Assembly (NCBI RefSeq): GCF_037201805.1 | Contig: NZ_CP147404.1 | Location: 3,330,501-3,394,500 of the forward strand | Source of the DNA: Bacillus sp. FJAT-52991 | GTDB taxonomy: Bacteria; Bacillota; Bacilli; Bacillales; Domibacillaceae | DNA length: 64,000 bases | Direction: 5' to 3' | Shown here: piece after piece, positions 35,585 through 44,234 of the stretch | Layout of the letters: the number at the start of each line of letters is the position of its first letter | Position numbering within the stretch: position 1 is the first letter of the stretch | Translations under genes and position numbers: made by a program | The notes under the pieces: generated by a model | What the model saw: only the letters and a program-made list of their open reading frames with translations | What the model was told of the DNA's origin: nothing | Databases searched by the model: none

Positions 35585-37048
35585 CTATTTTGCTACAGAA
35601 TATAACGAGTCGACTTTATAGCCTTTTGCTTTATAGTAATCTAAAACGCCATAATAAATCGCTTTAGCTGCTGCGTTTTGCCAGTAATCTGATTTTAGCT
35701 TCGCATTATCATTCTTGTTGTCAATGAAACCTAGCTCCACTAAAGCAGCTGGCATTGAGTTCTCACGAAGCACATGGAAATCCCCTGGTTTGGTTTTACG
35801 ATCTGTTAAATTCCATGCAGCAACGAGACGATTTTGAATCTTCGTTGCTAGCAATTTACTATCCGCTGTATGCGGATTGCTTTTAGCAGTAGCAGCATAG
35901 TAATATGTTTCTGATCCACTAGCTTTTCCATTGGCTGCGTTCGCATGGATGCTGACAAATGTGTTTCCTTTCACAGATTCTGCATAGCTTACACGTCCAC
36001 TAAGGGATACATACTTATCTGTCGAACGCGTCATCTTTACTTGGAAAGGTGTCTTTTTGAACAGCTCATTTACTTTTAAACCAGTTGCTAGTACAACATC
36101 TTTTTCTTTAATACCGTAACCAACTGCACCAGGGTCCTTTCCACCATGACCAGGATCAATCACAATCACTTGGTCTTTAATTCGCGGATCGACATTACTT
36201 GTTGGTGGTTGTGGCTTCGTTGGAGGTGGTGTAGGATTCGTCGCTCCTCCTGATCCCCCTTTACCATCTAAGTAATTTCCATGTACAAAACCTTGAATAG
36301 AGCCAGCTTGTATGTAATACCATGCTCCTACCGAATACGCTCCTTTTACAGCCGTTCCTTTATTTAATGAACCAACTTTTTCGTAAGCATTATTCGGTCC
36401 CGTTCTTACATTTAAATCATTTACGTTCACCGTAAGATTTTGATCGAACTTGACTGTATTTGCTTTCAAACGGAAATCAGGATTAATCGCTCTCGCTAAA
36501 AATACGGAAAAATCGGCACGAATCATTGGTTCACTATAACCAAAAGACCCGTCTTCTAGTCCTTCGGCAATCCCTCGAGACATAAGAGCTTGAGCTGCTC
36601 CACTACTTGAATTATTAAATGGATAATCGAACGCCCTACAAATCATAATCGCCATTTCACCGCGTGTCACTGTTTTGTTCGGTAAAAAACGACCATCACT
36701 ATATCCAGAAACAATTCCTTTATCTACAGCTGATTGAATATAACCGGAAGCGAACGAACTGGAGCCAACATCTTTAAAATTTGTTGGTCGCTGTGTGCCA
36801 TCCAATTGAAGGGCACGCCCAATCATCGTGACTGCTTCTGCGCGTGTAACTGATTTGTTAGGGCTAAATTGATAACTCGATGTCCCCTGTACAATGCCCC
36901 CCTCAGCTAAGTAGTAAATCTCTTTTGCTGCTCGATGTGAACTTGGCACATCTGAAAAAGTGCTAGCAGCAAATGCGGTACTTTTCATTCCCAACGTAGG
37001 AATGACTAAAAGAAACGACAGAAATACCATAAAAATACTTTTATTCAT
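35585..37048 (-). CDS. SLH-anchored N-acetylmuramoyl-L-alanine amidase, paralogue B
   Basis: A 487-residue paralogue of the amidase at 33770 with identical domain order. Differences cluster in the signal peptide and SLH domains, plus a two-residue insertion (ATAKS) and an altered segment (TDRKTKPGDFHVL) in the amidase domain. The ATG at 37078 opens the longest frame, but AAAGGAGGG lies inside it, so the ATG at 37048 (MNKSIFMVF) is the start. The near-identity of SH3b, linker and amidase parts points to recent duplication or gene conversion. Confidence 0.94.
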   Translation of the reverse strand: MNKSIFMVFLSFLLVIPTLGMKSTAFAASTFSDVPSSHRAAKEIYYLAEGGIVQGTSSYQFSPNKSVTRAEAVTMIGRALQLDGTQRPTNFKDVGSSSFASGYIQSAVDKGIVSGYSDGRFLPNKTVTRGEMAIMICRAFDYPFNNSSSGAAQALMSRGIAEGLEDGSFGYSEPMIRADFSVFLARAINPDFRLKANTVKFDQNLTVNVNDLNVRTGPNNAYEKVGSLNKGTAVKGAYSVGAWYYIQAGSIQGFVHGNYLDGKGGSGGATNPTPPPTKPQPPTSNVDPRIKDQVIVIDPGHGGKDPGAVGYGIKEKDVVLATGLKVNELFKKTPFQVKMTRSTDKYVSLSGRVSYAESVKGNTFVSIHANAANGKASGSETYYYAATAKSNPHTADSKLLATKIQNRLVAAWNLTDRKTKPGDFHVLRENSMPAALVELGFIDNKNDNAKLKSDYWQNAAAKAIYYGVLDYYKAKGYKVDSLYSVAK

Positions 37049-37331
37049 ATTATTCCCTCCTTTCTTATTTGCCTTCATTCTAACACATCCATTTTAAAAT
37101 CAAATCCCCTTCTATTAAGCTATTAATAGTTTTACAGGCAAGGATGCGATGAAATCAACAATGATTGGATTTCATTACCAAAAAAATTTAATATTTGTAA
37201 CGCAGATGAAACTATTTAGAAATAACTGAAATTTCTCGTTCATTCTCGCTTTTACGCGATTCACATTTTTTATTTAAGTGATTTGTTTTATAATGGAGGG
37301 ATACGAATAAACATGAACGGAGGCCCTATCT

Positions 37332-38957
37332 ATGTATGAAAACGGTGAAATACTGAAAGAACGATTGGATGCTTTCGGTTCAGAATTAAAGCTGGAGCTC
37401 AGCTCGGCCTTGCCTAAAGATCGGGAAATCGTGAACGAAGGCTTTGAGCTGCTTGAAAATAATCATGCCCAAGTAAATATGGCGACAGAAAGGCTTATAT
37501 CTGGCTCAGTTTTAACGGATGAAGGGCTGTATAAGGTAGGACTTGATCTGGAATTTCCGTCATTCAGCACTTGTTCTTGTACGGAAGAGTCTTGGTGCCC
37601 CCATCAAATCGCCATCTTCTTTCAAGCATATGAAGAGATAGATGTGGCTGATGAATGGTTGAAGGATTGGCGCTCTTCAAAAGCCGATTTAACCGCTATT
37701 CCTGGCGTGATGAAGGCGAGCAACCTTTTAAACAATCGGGTAACAGCAGAAGACGGGCCGGAAGCTTGGATGACTAAGGTGCATCGAACTGTGCGAGAAA
37801 AGCTGGCAGTTGATGTGATTAAAGGCAATCCTTATGCGCTAGAATCTGAAGGAAGACAAGTGCTTGAGACGCTATTGAAGCACAAGCCTTCCAAGCGAGA
37901 ATGGCAACCGCTCTATGAATTATATGTAAACTTTGGTCTGTTAACGTATATGATGAAGCTATTGAATGATTCGAATATAGCACCAGAATTATGGCAACGA
38001 TCCGGGGCCTCCTTTTTATATTACTTAGTGGAAGAAGCCGCAGACGCTGCTGCAAGCATAAGTGTCCATGCCCTCCCTTTTGAGTTTGATGATTATATTC
38101 ATTATTTACAGCAAGAAACAGCCGACATCATTTCACCTCAATGGCATCTATTTGCGGAACAGCGAATCGACCTTTATCGCCATTTATGGAATGAGCTTTT
38201 CAAACGAGAAGCGTGGCGAAAAGAGGAACGATTACGACTGGAGCAATTGAGCAGACAACCGAAAGATGTAGTCCTTTCGATCGCTTATTTGCACCAGTTA
38301 CTGTTGTCGAATCAGCTTGAATTATTTGCAAAGGAAGCCAACAAGCTTGAAGAAGATGTGCTTGAATACTATATGTTTTGGTTACATGATGTATTTTCTT
38401 TAAAACAATACGAAAAAGCGCGAATGCTGTTAACGTTGCTTGAGCAAAAGCTTGAGCATTATTTACAGCAGCTAGGGGATAGCTTTCATTGTCGGCGGTT
38501 TGTGAATTGGCTGCTCACTTATTGTGATCAAGAGTGGCTCATGATGAAAGAGCCTCTGCTATATAGAAGCTTACTTGAGCGAATGCTTCCGTATAGTTAT
38601 TCCGATTTAAGTATGTATTTACTAAATATGGATCGAATCCAAGAATGGGTCGAGCTGCAATCGTGGATCGGTTATGATTTAGTCGAGCTAGACCGCATAG
38701 GCTTAAAAGAAGCTCAAAAATTCGCCCCACAGGAAGTGCTTCCACTGTATCATCATGGAATTGATTTATTAGTGAGTCAACGCAACCGTGATAGCTATAA
38801 AAAAGCCGTCCGCTATTTAAAACGACTGCGAACATTATACAAAAAGCTAAAACGAACGGATCGCTGGGAACAATATGTAACGGCACTATTAGAAGAAACG
38901 AAGCGTTTGCGAGCGTTTCAAGAAGAGTGCAGAAAGGGTAAGCTGATCGATGTTTAG
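37332..38957 (+). CDS. ywqB: SWIM zinc-finger protein (YwqB-like)
   Basis: A 541-residue protein with an N-terminal SWIM finger CSCTEESWCPHQIA (CxC...CxH) at about residues 76-92. The remainder is alpha-helical with TPR-like character (many Leu/Glu helices). A CGGAGG site precedes the ATG. Its end overlaps the SNF2 helicase gene by eight bases, so the two are translationally coupled, as in the ywqB-ywqA pair of Bacillus. SWIM fingers bind DNA or proteins; the biological role is unknown. Confidence 0.88.
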   Translation: MYENGEILKERLDAFGSELKLELSSALPKDREIVNEGFELLENNHAQVNMATERLISGSVLTDEGLYKVGLDLEFPSFSTCSCTEESWCPHQIAIFFQAYEEIDVADEWLKDWRSSKADLTAIPGVMKASNLLNNRVTAEDGPEAWMTKVHRTVREKLAVDVIKGNPYALESEGRQVLETLLKHKPSKREWQPLYELYVNFGLLTYMMKLLNDSNIAPELWQRSGASFLYYLVEEAADAAASISVHALPFEFDDYIHYLQQETADIISPQWHLFAEQRIDLYRHLWNELFKREAWRKEERLRLEQLSRQPKDVVLSIAYLHQLLLSNQLELFAKEANKLEEDVLEYYMFWLHDVFSLKQYEKARMLLTLLEQKLEHYLQQLGDSFHCRRFVNWLLTYCDQEWLMMKEPLLYRSLLERMLPYSYSDLSMYLLNMDRIQEWVELQSWIGYDLVELDRIGLKEAQKFAPQEVLPLYHHGIDLLVSQRNRDSYKKAVRYLKRLRTLYKKLKRTDRWEQYVTALLEETKRLRAFQEECRKGKLIDV

Positions 38958-41742
38958 AACGAGAACAATGATGATCCATATGACCTTGACAGAAAGTAAG
39001 CAGTTTTTTCTCTATGCAGAAAATGACACCGGTATAAATATCCCGCCTGAGCAATGGGTCAAGCAGCTATTTTTGCGGCATGATGAAAGCTTCTACGGCT
39101 CGCGTCTGCCTCACGTTTCCTATGAAGGTAAAATCGGCGTATTGCTTTCAGCTTGGCAGTGGGTCACTTTATTTCAAAGCGAGCAATTTAATCGCTTTAT
39201 TCATTGGGAGTGGAATGAACTTGGTCACTTTAGCTTAGCCGCTGCCCCTGTCCTATATGAAACCGTAGTCGACGGCGAGTTTTTGCCTGAATTCCAAGAA
39301 GAGGAGATTCAATGGAAAGTACCCGATGCAGTATGGGATGAATTCTCTTCTTCGTTTTGGGACGAGCATGTATTAGATGTGAGCAATCGCGAGCTAGTGA
39401 CGACGCTGTTTCAACATTGTGCGGAAGAGGCGTTCCAAAGTGCGACGAATCGCCAGCGGCTCCATCAGCTTGCAGCTACTGCGTTAACGCCCGATGAACT
39501 GAATCGCTATTTTGATAAAGCTCGCTTTCGTGAATGGATCGGTAAAGAAGAAAGCGAAACCCCTTTTCATATCGGTCTTCGACTAACTGAGCCCGCAGAG
39601 GATGGGGAGGATTGGACGCTGGAAACGGTGCTTATCCATAAAAAGCAAGCGGAGAAAATCTACCCCCTCACCGGGCGAGTGCCTAAAAGCTGGACACCTT
39701 TTTTAACAGAAGTAGAGGCTGAGAAAGCTCGCTGGCTACGAGTATTCCCTTGGCTTGAAGAACATGGGGAGCTACGAATGCTTCTAGCGGAGGAATTGGC
39801 TTTTTTATTCCTGACAGAAACGAGTGAGAAATTGATGCAGCTTGGCGTTCATATATTGCTGCCAGCTTGGTGGGAATCGATTCGCAAAGCCTCGCTTTCA
39901 TTATCTGCGAAGGTGTCGTCACAAAGTGTAAGCCATCGCCCTTCCTTTGTTGGCTTACAAGCCATTCTTGATTTCAACTGGCGTTTATCGATGAATGGTG
40001 CGGAGTTGTCTGAGGATGAATTTGAAAAGCTCACCGAAGAGAACCGTCGACTTGTGAAAGTGAATGGGGAATGGATTCAGCTTGATCCTGAGATGGTGCG
40101 AAAAATTCAAGGGCTGATGCGCAAAGCGAAGAAGGAAGGCTTGCGCTTACAAGATTTGCTGGAGCAAGAGTTAGTACCTGAAGAAGAAACTCAAATGGAC
40201 GATGCCATTGATCCGCGCCTCTTCGCACAAATTCAAATCGATTTAAATCGTTCGTTCAAAAAGATGATCGCACAGCTAAAAGATGTGTCAACCATCCCAC
40301 TTGAACCCGCTCCAGCTAAGCTGCAAGCCGAGCTTAGGCCGTATCAACAGTTTGGGATGAGCTGGATGCTGTTTCTCCGCTCCTGTGGATTCGGCGCTTG
40401 CTTAGCGGATGATATGGGGCTTGGAAAAACGATTCAGTTGATTTCTTATTTGCTTCATGTAAAGGATCGAGAACAAGCGGATGCACCCGCTTTAATCATT
40501 TGTCCAACATCAGTACTCGGCAACTGGCAAAAGGAGTTAGAACGATTTGCTCCTGATTTGCGTGTGATGCTTCATTATGGAAGCAATCGCGAGCAAGAAG
40601 AAGCCTTCCAAGCAACGGCTCGTGACGCTGATGTCGTGTTAACTTCCTATGGTCTATCTCATCTTGATTTCGATACACTCTCATTGATGGAATGGAGCAC
40701 CGTCGCCTTAGACGAAGCACAAAATATTAAAAATGCCCATACAAAACAGTCCAGAGCGATTCGTAAGCTGAAAGGGAAGCATCATATCGCCTTAACGGGA
40801 ACGCCAATGGAAAACCGCTTATCGGAACTTTGGGCAATCTTTGATTTTACCAATCACGGCTACTTGAACAGCTTGCAGCAATTTCAGAAAAATTATATTG
40901 TGCCGATTGAGAAAGATAGCAACAAAGAGAAAGTCAACCTGCTGCAATCGAAAATCCGCCCATTTTTACTTCGTCGGACGAAAACGGACCCAGAAGTAGA
41001 ACTGAATTTGCCGGATAAGTTAGAGCAGAAGGAGTATTGTCCGTTAACGGTGGAACAAGCGGTGCTGTATGAGCAGCTCGTCAATGAGACGATGGGGGAG
41101 ATTAGCAAGCTATCAGCCTTTGAGCGGCGTGGGCTGATCTTGCAAATGTTAAATAAAATTAAGCAGCTGTGTAACCATCCAGCGCTATATTTAAAAGAAG
41201 AATTACCGAATCACATCGTTGAACGTTCTGAGAAAATGAATAAGCTAATGGAGCTTATTGAAAACATTATCGAACGAAAAGAAGCGTGTTTAATCTTCAC
41301 TCAATATATTGGGATGGGAGAAATGATTCAGCAGGAAATTGAAAGGCGCTTTCACGTAAAGGTTCCGTTTTTAAACGGAAGTACTTCTAAGGATCAACGC
41401 GATCAGCTAGTGAGGAAATTTCAGGAGGGCGAGTTCCCTGTCTTCTTGCTTTCGTTAAAAGCAGGAGGCACTGGACTGAATTTAACAGCGGCTAATCATG
41501 TCATTCATTATGATCGTTGGTGGAACCCTGCCGTGGAAAACCAAGCAACGGACCGCGCCTATCGAATTGGTCAAAATCGCTTTGTTCATGTCCATAAAAT
41601 GATTACAACAGGGACGCTAGAAGAAAAAATTGATGGCATGCTTGAAAAGAAGCAGGCGTTAAACGATGAAATCATCAGTAGTGATCAATGGATAACCGAA
41701 TTATCCGATCAAGATTTACAAGCGCTGTTAACATTAACATGA
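38950..41742 (+). CDS. ywqA: SNF2-family DNA helicase/translocase (YwqA-like)
   Basis: The 930-residue protein has a poorly conserved N-terminal half (SNF2_assoc type, about 1-430) and a complete Swi2/Snf2 ATPase. Walker A is DDMGLGKTIQ, the DEAQ box is LDEAQN, motif III LTGTPMENR, motif V LSLKAGGTGLNLT and motif VI DRAYRIGQ. It likely translocates on double-stranded DNA and remodels protein-DNA complexes together with the SWIM partner encoded upstream. Similar to RapA/HepA-type bacterial SNF2 proteins, but the cellular target is unknown. Confidence 0.93.
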   Translation: MFRTRTMMIHMTLTESKQFFLYAENDTGINIPPEQWVKQLFLRHDESFYGSRLPHVSYEGKIGVLLSAWQWVTLFQSEQFNRFIHWEWNELGHFSLAAAPVLYETVVDGEFLPEFQEEEIQWKVPDAVWDEFSSSFWDEHVLDVSNRELVTTLFQHCAEEAFQSATNRQRLHQLAATALTPDELNRYFDKARFREWIGKEESETPFHIGLRLTEPAEDGEDWTLETVLIHKKQAEKIYPLTGRVPKSWTPFLTEVEAEKARWLRVFPWLEEHGELRMLLAEELAFLFLTETSEKLMQLGVHILLPAWWESIRKASLSLSAKVSSQSVSHRPSFVGLQAILDFNWRLSMNGAELSEDEFEKLTEENRRLVKVNGEWIQLDPEMVRKIQGLMRKAKKEGLRLQDLLEQELVPEEETQMDDAIDPRLFAQIQIDLNRSFKKMIAQLKDVSTIPLEPAPAKLQAELRPYQQFGMSWMLFLRSCGFGACLADDMGLGKTIQLISYLLHVKDREQADAPALIICPTSVLGNWQKELERFAPDLRVMLHYGSNREQEEAFQATARDADVVLTSYGLSHLDFDTLSLMEWSTVALDEAQNIKNAHTKQSRAIRKLKGKHHIALTGTPMENRLSELWAIFDFTNHGYLNSLQQFQKNYIVPIEKDSNKEKVNLLQSKIRPFLLRRTKTDPEVELNLPDKLEQKEYCPLTVEQAVLYEQLVNETMGEISKLSAFERRGLILQMLNKIKQLCNHPALYLKEELPNHIVERSEKMNKLMELIENIIERKEACLIFTQYIGMGEMIQQEIERRFHVKVPFLNGSTSKDQRDQLVRKFQEGEFPVFLLSLKAGGTGLNLTAANHVIHYDRWWNPAVENQATDRAYRIGQNRFVHVHKMITTGTLEEKIDGMLEKKQALNDEIISSDQWITELSDQDLQALLTLT

Positions 41743-41745
41743 TAG

Positions 41746-41777
41746 ATAGCCGGTTCTTGAGGAGAAGAACCGGCTAT
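41746..41777 (+). terminator. Terminator of the ywqBA operon
   Basis: A 13-bp perfect stem ATAGCCGGTTCTT/AAGAACCGGCTAT with a GAGGAG loop right after the stop; the T-run is weak. Confidence 0.75.
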
Positions 41778-41857
41778 TATATTTGAGGCGGCAATGGAGG
41801 TTCTGTTTTGTTGCGCAGAGCTTTTCAGCTTCATATGAGGAGGTACATGATCGTTTA

Positions 41858-42016
41858 TTAGCATGGAATAGATTGATTTTGTGGATGTTCTTGGAGGTGT
41901 GATTGTTCTAATTTAGCTACTCTTTCTTCTAATTCGCGGATTTTTACTAGAGCTTTTCCGAGGCAATACGTCATTTCTTCCAGTCTTCTCTCATATATCC
42001 TTTCAGATTGCGGCAT
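41858..42016 (-). CDS. Small coiled-coil protein downstream of ssbB (52 residues)
   Basis: An ATG at 42016 opens a 52-codon frame with AAAGGGAG eight bases upstream; that ribosome site overlaps the ssbB stop region. The product begins MPQSERIYERRLEEM and is rich in Glu/Arg/Leu heptads (KIRELEERVAKLEQ), so it should form a short coiled coil. It ends in PQNQSIPC. It is co-transcribed with ssbB by position. I do not recognise a family. The frame, ribosome site and composition make it more likely real than chance. Confidence 0.7.
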   Translation of the reverse strand: MPQSERIYERRLEEMTYCLGKALVKIRELEERVAKLEQSHLQEHPQNQSIPC

Positions 42017-42030
42017 CTTTTTTTCTCCCT

Positions 42031-42402
42031 TTATGGTATGGTCAAAATCGGTAACATGTCAGACTCTATGGAATCATTGCGTTTCTTGTCTAAGAAACGG
42101 ATCGTATTGACGATCACTTCTGTTGCATATACCCGCTTCCCATCTTTATCGTCATAATTGCGAGTTTGAATGGTCCCAAGCACGCCAACGAGCGAACCTT
42201 TCTGACAATACTTAGCCGTATTCTCAGCAGATTTGTTCCAAACGGTGCAGTAAATAAAATCTGTCTGTGATAAGCCATCTTGATTTCGATATGGACGATT
42301 GACAGCCACCGTCATATTTAGCAACGCTCTACCGTCTGCCGTAAAGCGTATCTCGGGATTCTTTGTCAATCGACCAACAAGTGTCACCTGATTAATAATC
42401 AT
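42031..42402 (-). CDS. ssbB: Single-stranded DNA-binding protein SsbB
   Basis: A 123-residue OB-fold SSB. Its start MIINQVTLVGRLTKNPE and the FIYCTVWNKSAENTAKY segment are SSB hallmarks. It lacks the acidic DDDIPF tail of the replicative SSB, as SsbB of B. subtilis (113 residues) does, which protects incoming DNA during competence. Its neighbour is the ywpF gene, as in Bacillus. I found no clear ComK box in the upstream region, so competence control is not shown here. Confidence 0.92.
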   Translation of the reverse strand: MIINQVTLVGRLTKNPEIRFTADGRALLNMTVAVNRPYRNQDGLSQTDFIYCTVWNKSAENTAKYCQKGSLVGVLGTIQTRNYDDKDGKRVYATEVIVNTIRFLDKKRNDSIESDMLPILTIP

Positions 42403-42651
42403 TGTTCCCTCCCTTCTCCTAAGATGGCTTCATCATACTTTAATATTTCATATGAAGTAAACTTGAGATATTATCCATTCGTTGTCTCATTTGTTACGCC
42501 TGATTGTCCTTTTGAGTAATAAACGTAGTATTCCTCCATACTAAACGTAGGAAATCATTGAGTTTTCATTTTTTAGAAAACTTCTCGTTTGTTTGGTTAT
42601 TTTTAGATACATGATATAATTTTGTTAAAACAGAAAGGAGCTCGACCTTTC

Positions 42652-43089
42652 ATGAAAACCTTTAAGGTAGCTGGATTTTTTCTGAATGAACCAAATCAAT
42701 TACGCGAGATCAAGCTAATCGATGGCTTAATTATTAACAAAGAAGATGACAAGCAAGCATGGTTGATTGAATTATTTGTGAGTAAGGACTATGAAGAAGT
42801 ATTCTCCCACTATCAAAAACAAGAAGATGAAATGAACGTCCAAGTATTAATTTCCCACCCCAACAACGACCCAGCGACCTTTACAGCTGAGATGCGAGAT
42901 ATGAAAACACTCGAAAGCGGAATTAACATTCTCCTTGAAGGAAGATTACAACAAATGCGAACCGAATATGCGAAACGAACATTAGAAAAACTAGTCAAAG
43001 AAGGAATAGAAGGCGATGCTTTAATTGAAACCTTCAACCAATCTATGCAACGACGACGCAACGCCCCTGCCATAAAAGAAAATAAGTAA
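42652..43089 (+). CDS. ywpF: YwpF-family protein
   Basis: A 145-residue soluble protein divergent from ssbB, matching B. subtilis YwpF in size and place. It begins MKTFKVAGFFLN and contains IVLISHPNNDPATF-like segments. The longest frame starts at a TTG at 42622, but AAAGGAG lies within it and the ATG at 42652 follows at nine bases. Function of the family is unknown. Confidence 0.85.
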   Translation: MKTFKVAGFFLNEPNQLREIKLIDGLIINKEDDKQAWLIELFVSKDYEEVFSHYQKQEDEMNVQVLISHPNNDPATFTAEMRDMKTLESGINILLEGRLQQMRTEYAKRTLEKLVKEGIEGDALIETFNQSMQRRRNAPAIKENK

Positions 43090-43430
43090 AGTGAAACTTC
43101 AATCAGTGGGGGTTTTCTTCATCCCCCACTGATAAAAGAAGAACAAAGGCTAAAGTCGCAACATCCTGTTGCAACGCCTTTGTAACCCGCATCGTGCAGG
43201 CCCGAACGGATCGGGCGTTTACTTTAAAAAGCGGAGGGCGTTCGTTCAGAGGCGACAAGCACAAGGCGAATCACTGAAGAGGCGTTCTTTGCCTCATCAG
43301 CGATTTGACTTGTGACCTCGAGCTTCTAACGCCCGCAGCTGGATTCGGGCTGTTGATCCCCTACCTACATGCCTACGCTTCTTCTGCCATGTGAGGATGG
43401 GGGTCTTACAGCCCGTTAATGCGGGATAAA
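43088..43430 (+). repeat. Modular hairpin-rich intergenic repeat, copy 1
   Basis: It shares three blocks with the inverted copy at 54377-54534: 43088-43133 (ATCAGTGGGGG/CCCCCACTGAT hairpin), 43204-43221, and 43346-43430 (long stem ending CAGCCCGTTAATGCGGGATA). Copy 1 has two extra inserts. The first (43134-43203) folds through ACAAAGGC/GCCTTTGT with an inner GCAACA/TGTTGC stem. The second (43222-43345) is itself a long imperfect hairpin. No convincing gene lies here. Confidence 0.8.
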
Positions 43431-43466
43431 AAAAACAAAATGCCTGGCTACTTGAGCCAGGCATTT
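43430..43466 (-). terminator. Terminator facing the frameshifted gene
   Basis: AAATGCCTGGCT and AGCCAGGCATTT pair around ACTTG, with a T-rich run on the minus strand. It ends the minus-strand gene 43533-44101. Confidence 0.85.
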
Positions 43467-43532
43467 CATATGTTGTGCGAAAGAAGTGATTCGCACAGTT
43501 CAAAGAGCCCCTCCCAATGATGGAGCAGCTCT

Positions 43533-44101
43533 TTAATGTATGTGGGGTGAGACCAGTTCGTCTTTTCCCGTTTCAATAGTTTGTTGAAGCTTTTGGATAA
43601 TATATTCAATGTCCTGCTTACTATATGATCGATTGGGCAGTTCTTGATCGTATACATGATAGTAAAGAAGAGCGGCGATAGTTAATTCTTTTTCGTCAGC
43701 TGGACTTAATTGTTCTTTTTTTTTAACTGATCGGTTAAAAAGTCGATATAGAATTTGGCTTCCGCTTTATAGGAATAATCGTAATCTGTTCCGAGTTCTT
43801 TTTGCAATTGATCGAGCGTGTCGATTTGTTCGGTTGTTGGAGCTTCTGAAAATATCTTTTCGACCACTTCATTAATCTTAGCTGCTAATTCCTCATGAAA
43901 CTCAGGGCTAGATTTGATGTCGTCACTCACTTTGCTGTACCATGAAGAACTGGTGCTAATATATTTTTGCCACTCATTCATAAAGTCCTTAAAATTATAG
44001 GCATTTTCATCCCATAATATTTGAGCCATATATTGCTCAAATGCCGTGGTAATTGAACGTGTGATACTTATTTTAATTCCTTGTGATAAGTCGCTTAACA
44101 T
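43533..44101 (-). CDS. Hypothetical protein encoded in two frames joined at an A9 slippery run
   Basis: Frame 0 runs from the ATG at 44101 (AGGAGGT upstream) to a stop at 43706, giving 131 residues ending TDQLKKKNN. Over the A9 run (43716-43724) the frame contains A AAA AAG, the classic -1 slippery heptamer. In the -1 frame translation continues for some 60 more residues (KEQLSPADEKELTIAALLYY...) to a stop at 43533, with protein-like composition. So the native protein is probably about 190 residues. It is either programmed frameshifting, a decayed gene, or a homopolymer sequencing error. The protein is acidic and helical; no family recognised. Confidence 0.65.
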
Positions 44102-44208
44102 TTACAATAAGTACCTCCTAGAATGTCCTAGCTGAACTTCGATAAATTGATAATATCTTCTACTTTATCACACTGCCAAAGAGTTGACAAAGTTTTTTTC
44201 GCAAAACA

Positions 44209-44233
44209 AAAACAGGGTATGGTAGCCCTGTTT
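44209..44233 (-). terminator. Terminator of the lipoprotein gene
   Basis: AAAAACAGGG and CCCTGTTT pair around TATGGTAG; right arm near the stop codon at 44235. Confidence 0.75.
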
Positions 44234-44234
44234 C

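Noticed and set aside
38539..39054. 171-residue ORF antisense to the SWIM/SNF2 overlap
   Set aside because: It is a mirror frame of two clearly coding genes and has no ribosome site or family resemblance.
43297..43503. 68-residue ORF in the repeat region
   Set aside because: It runs through the hairpin modules and a terminator, which explains its odd composition.
43466..43657. 63-residue ORF on the minus strand
   Set aside because: It overlaps, in another frame, the -1 extension of the frameshifted gene, and has no ribosome site.
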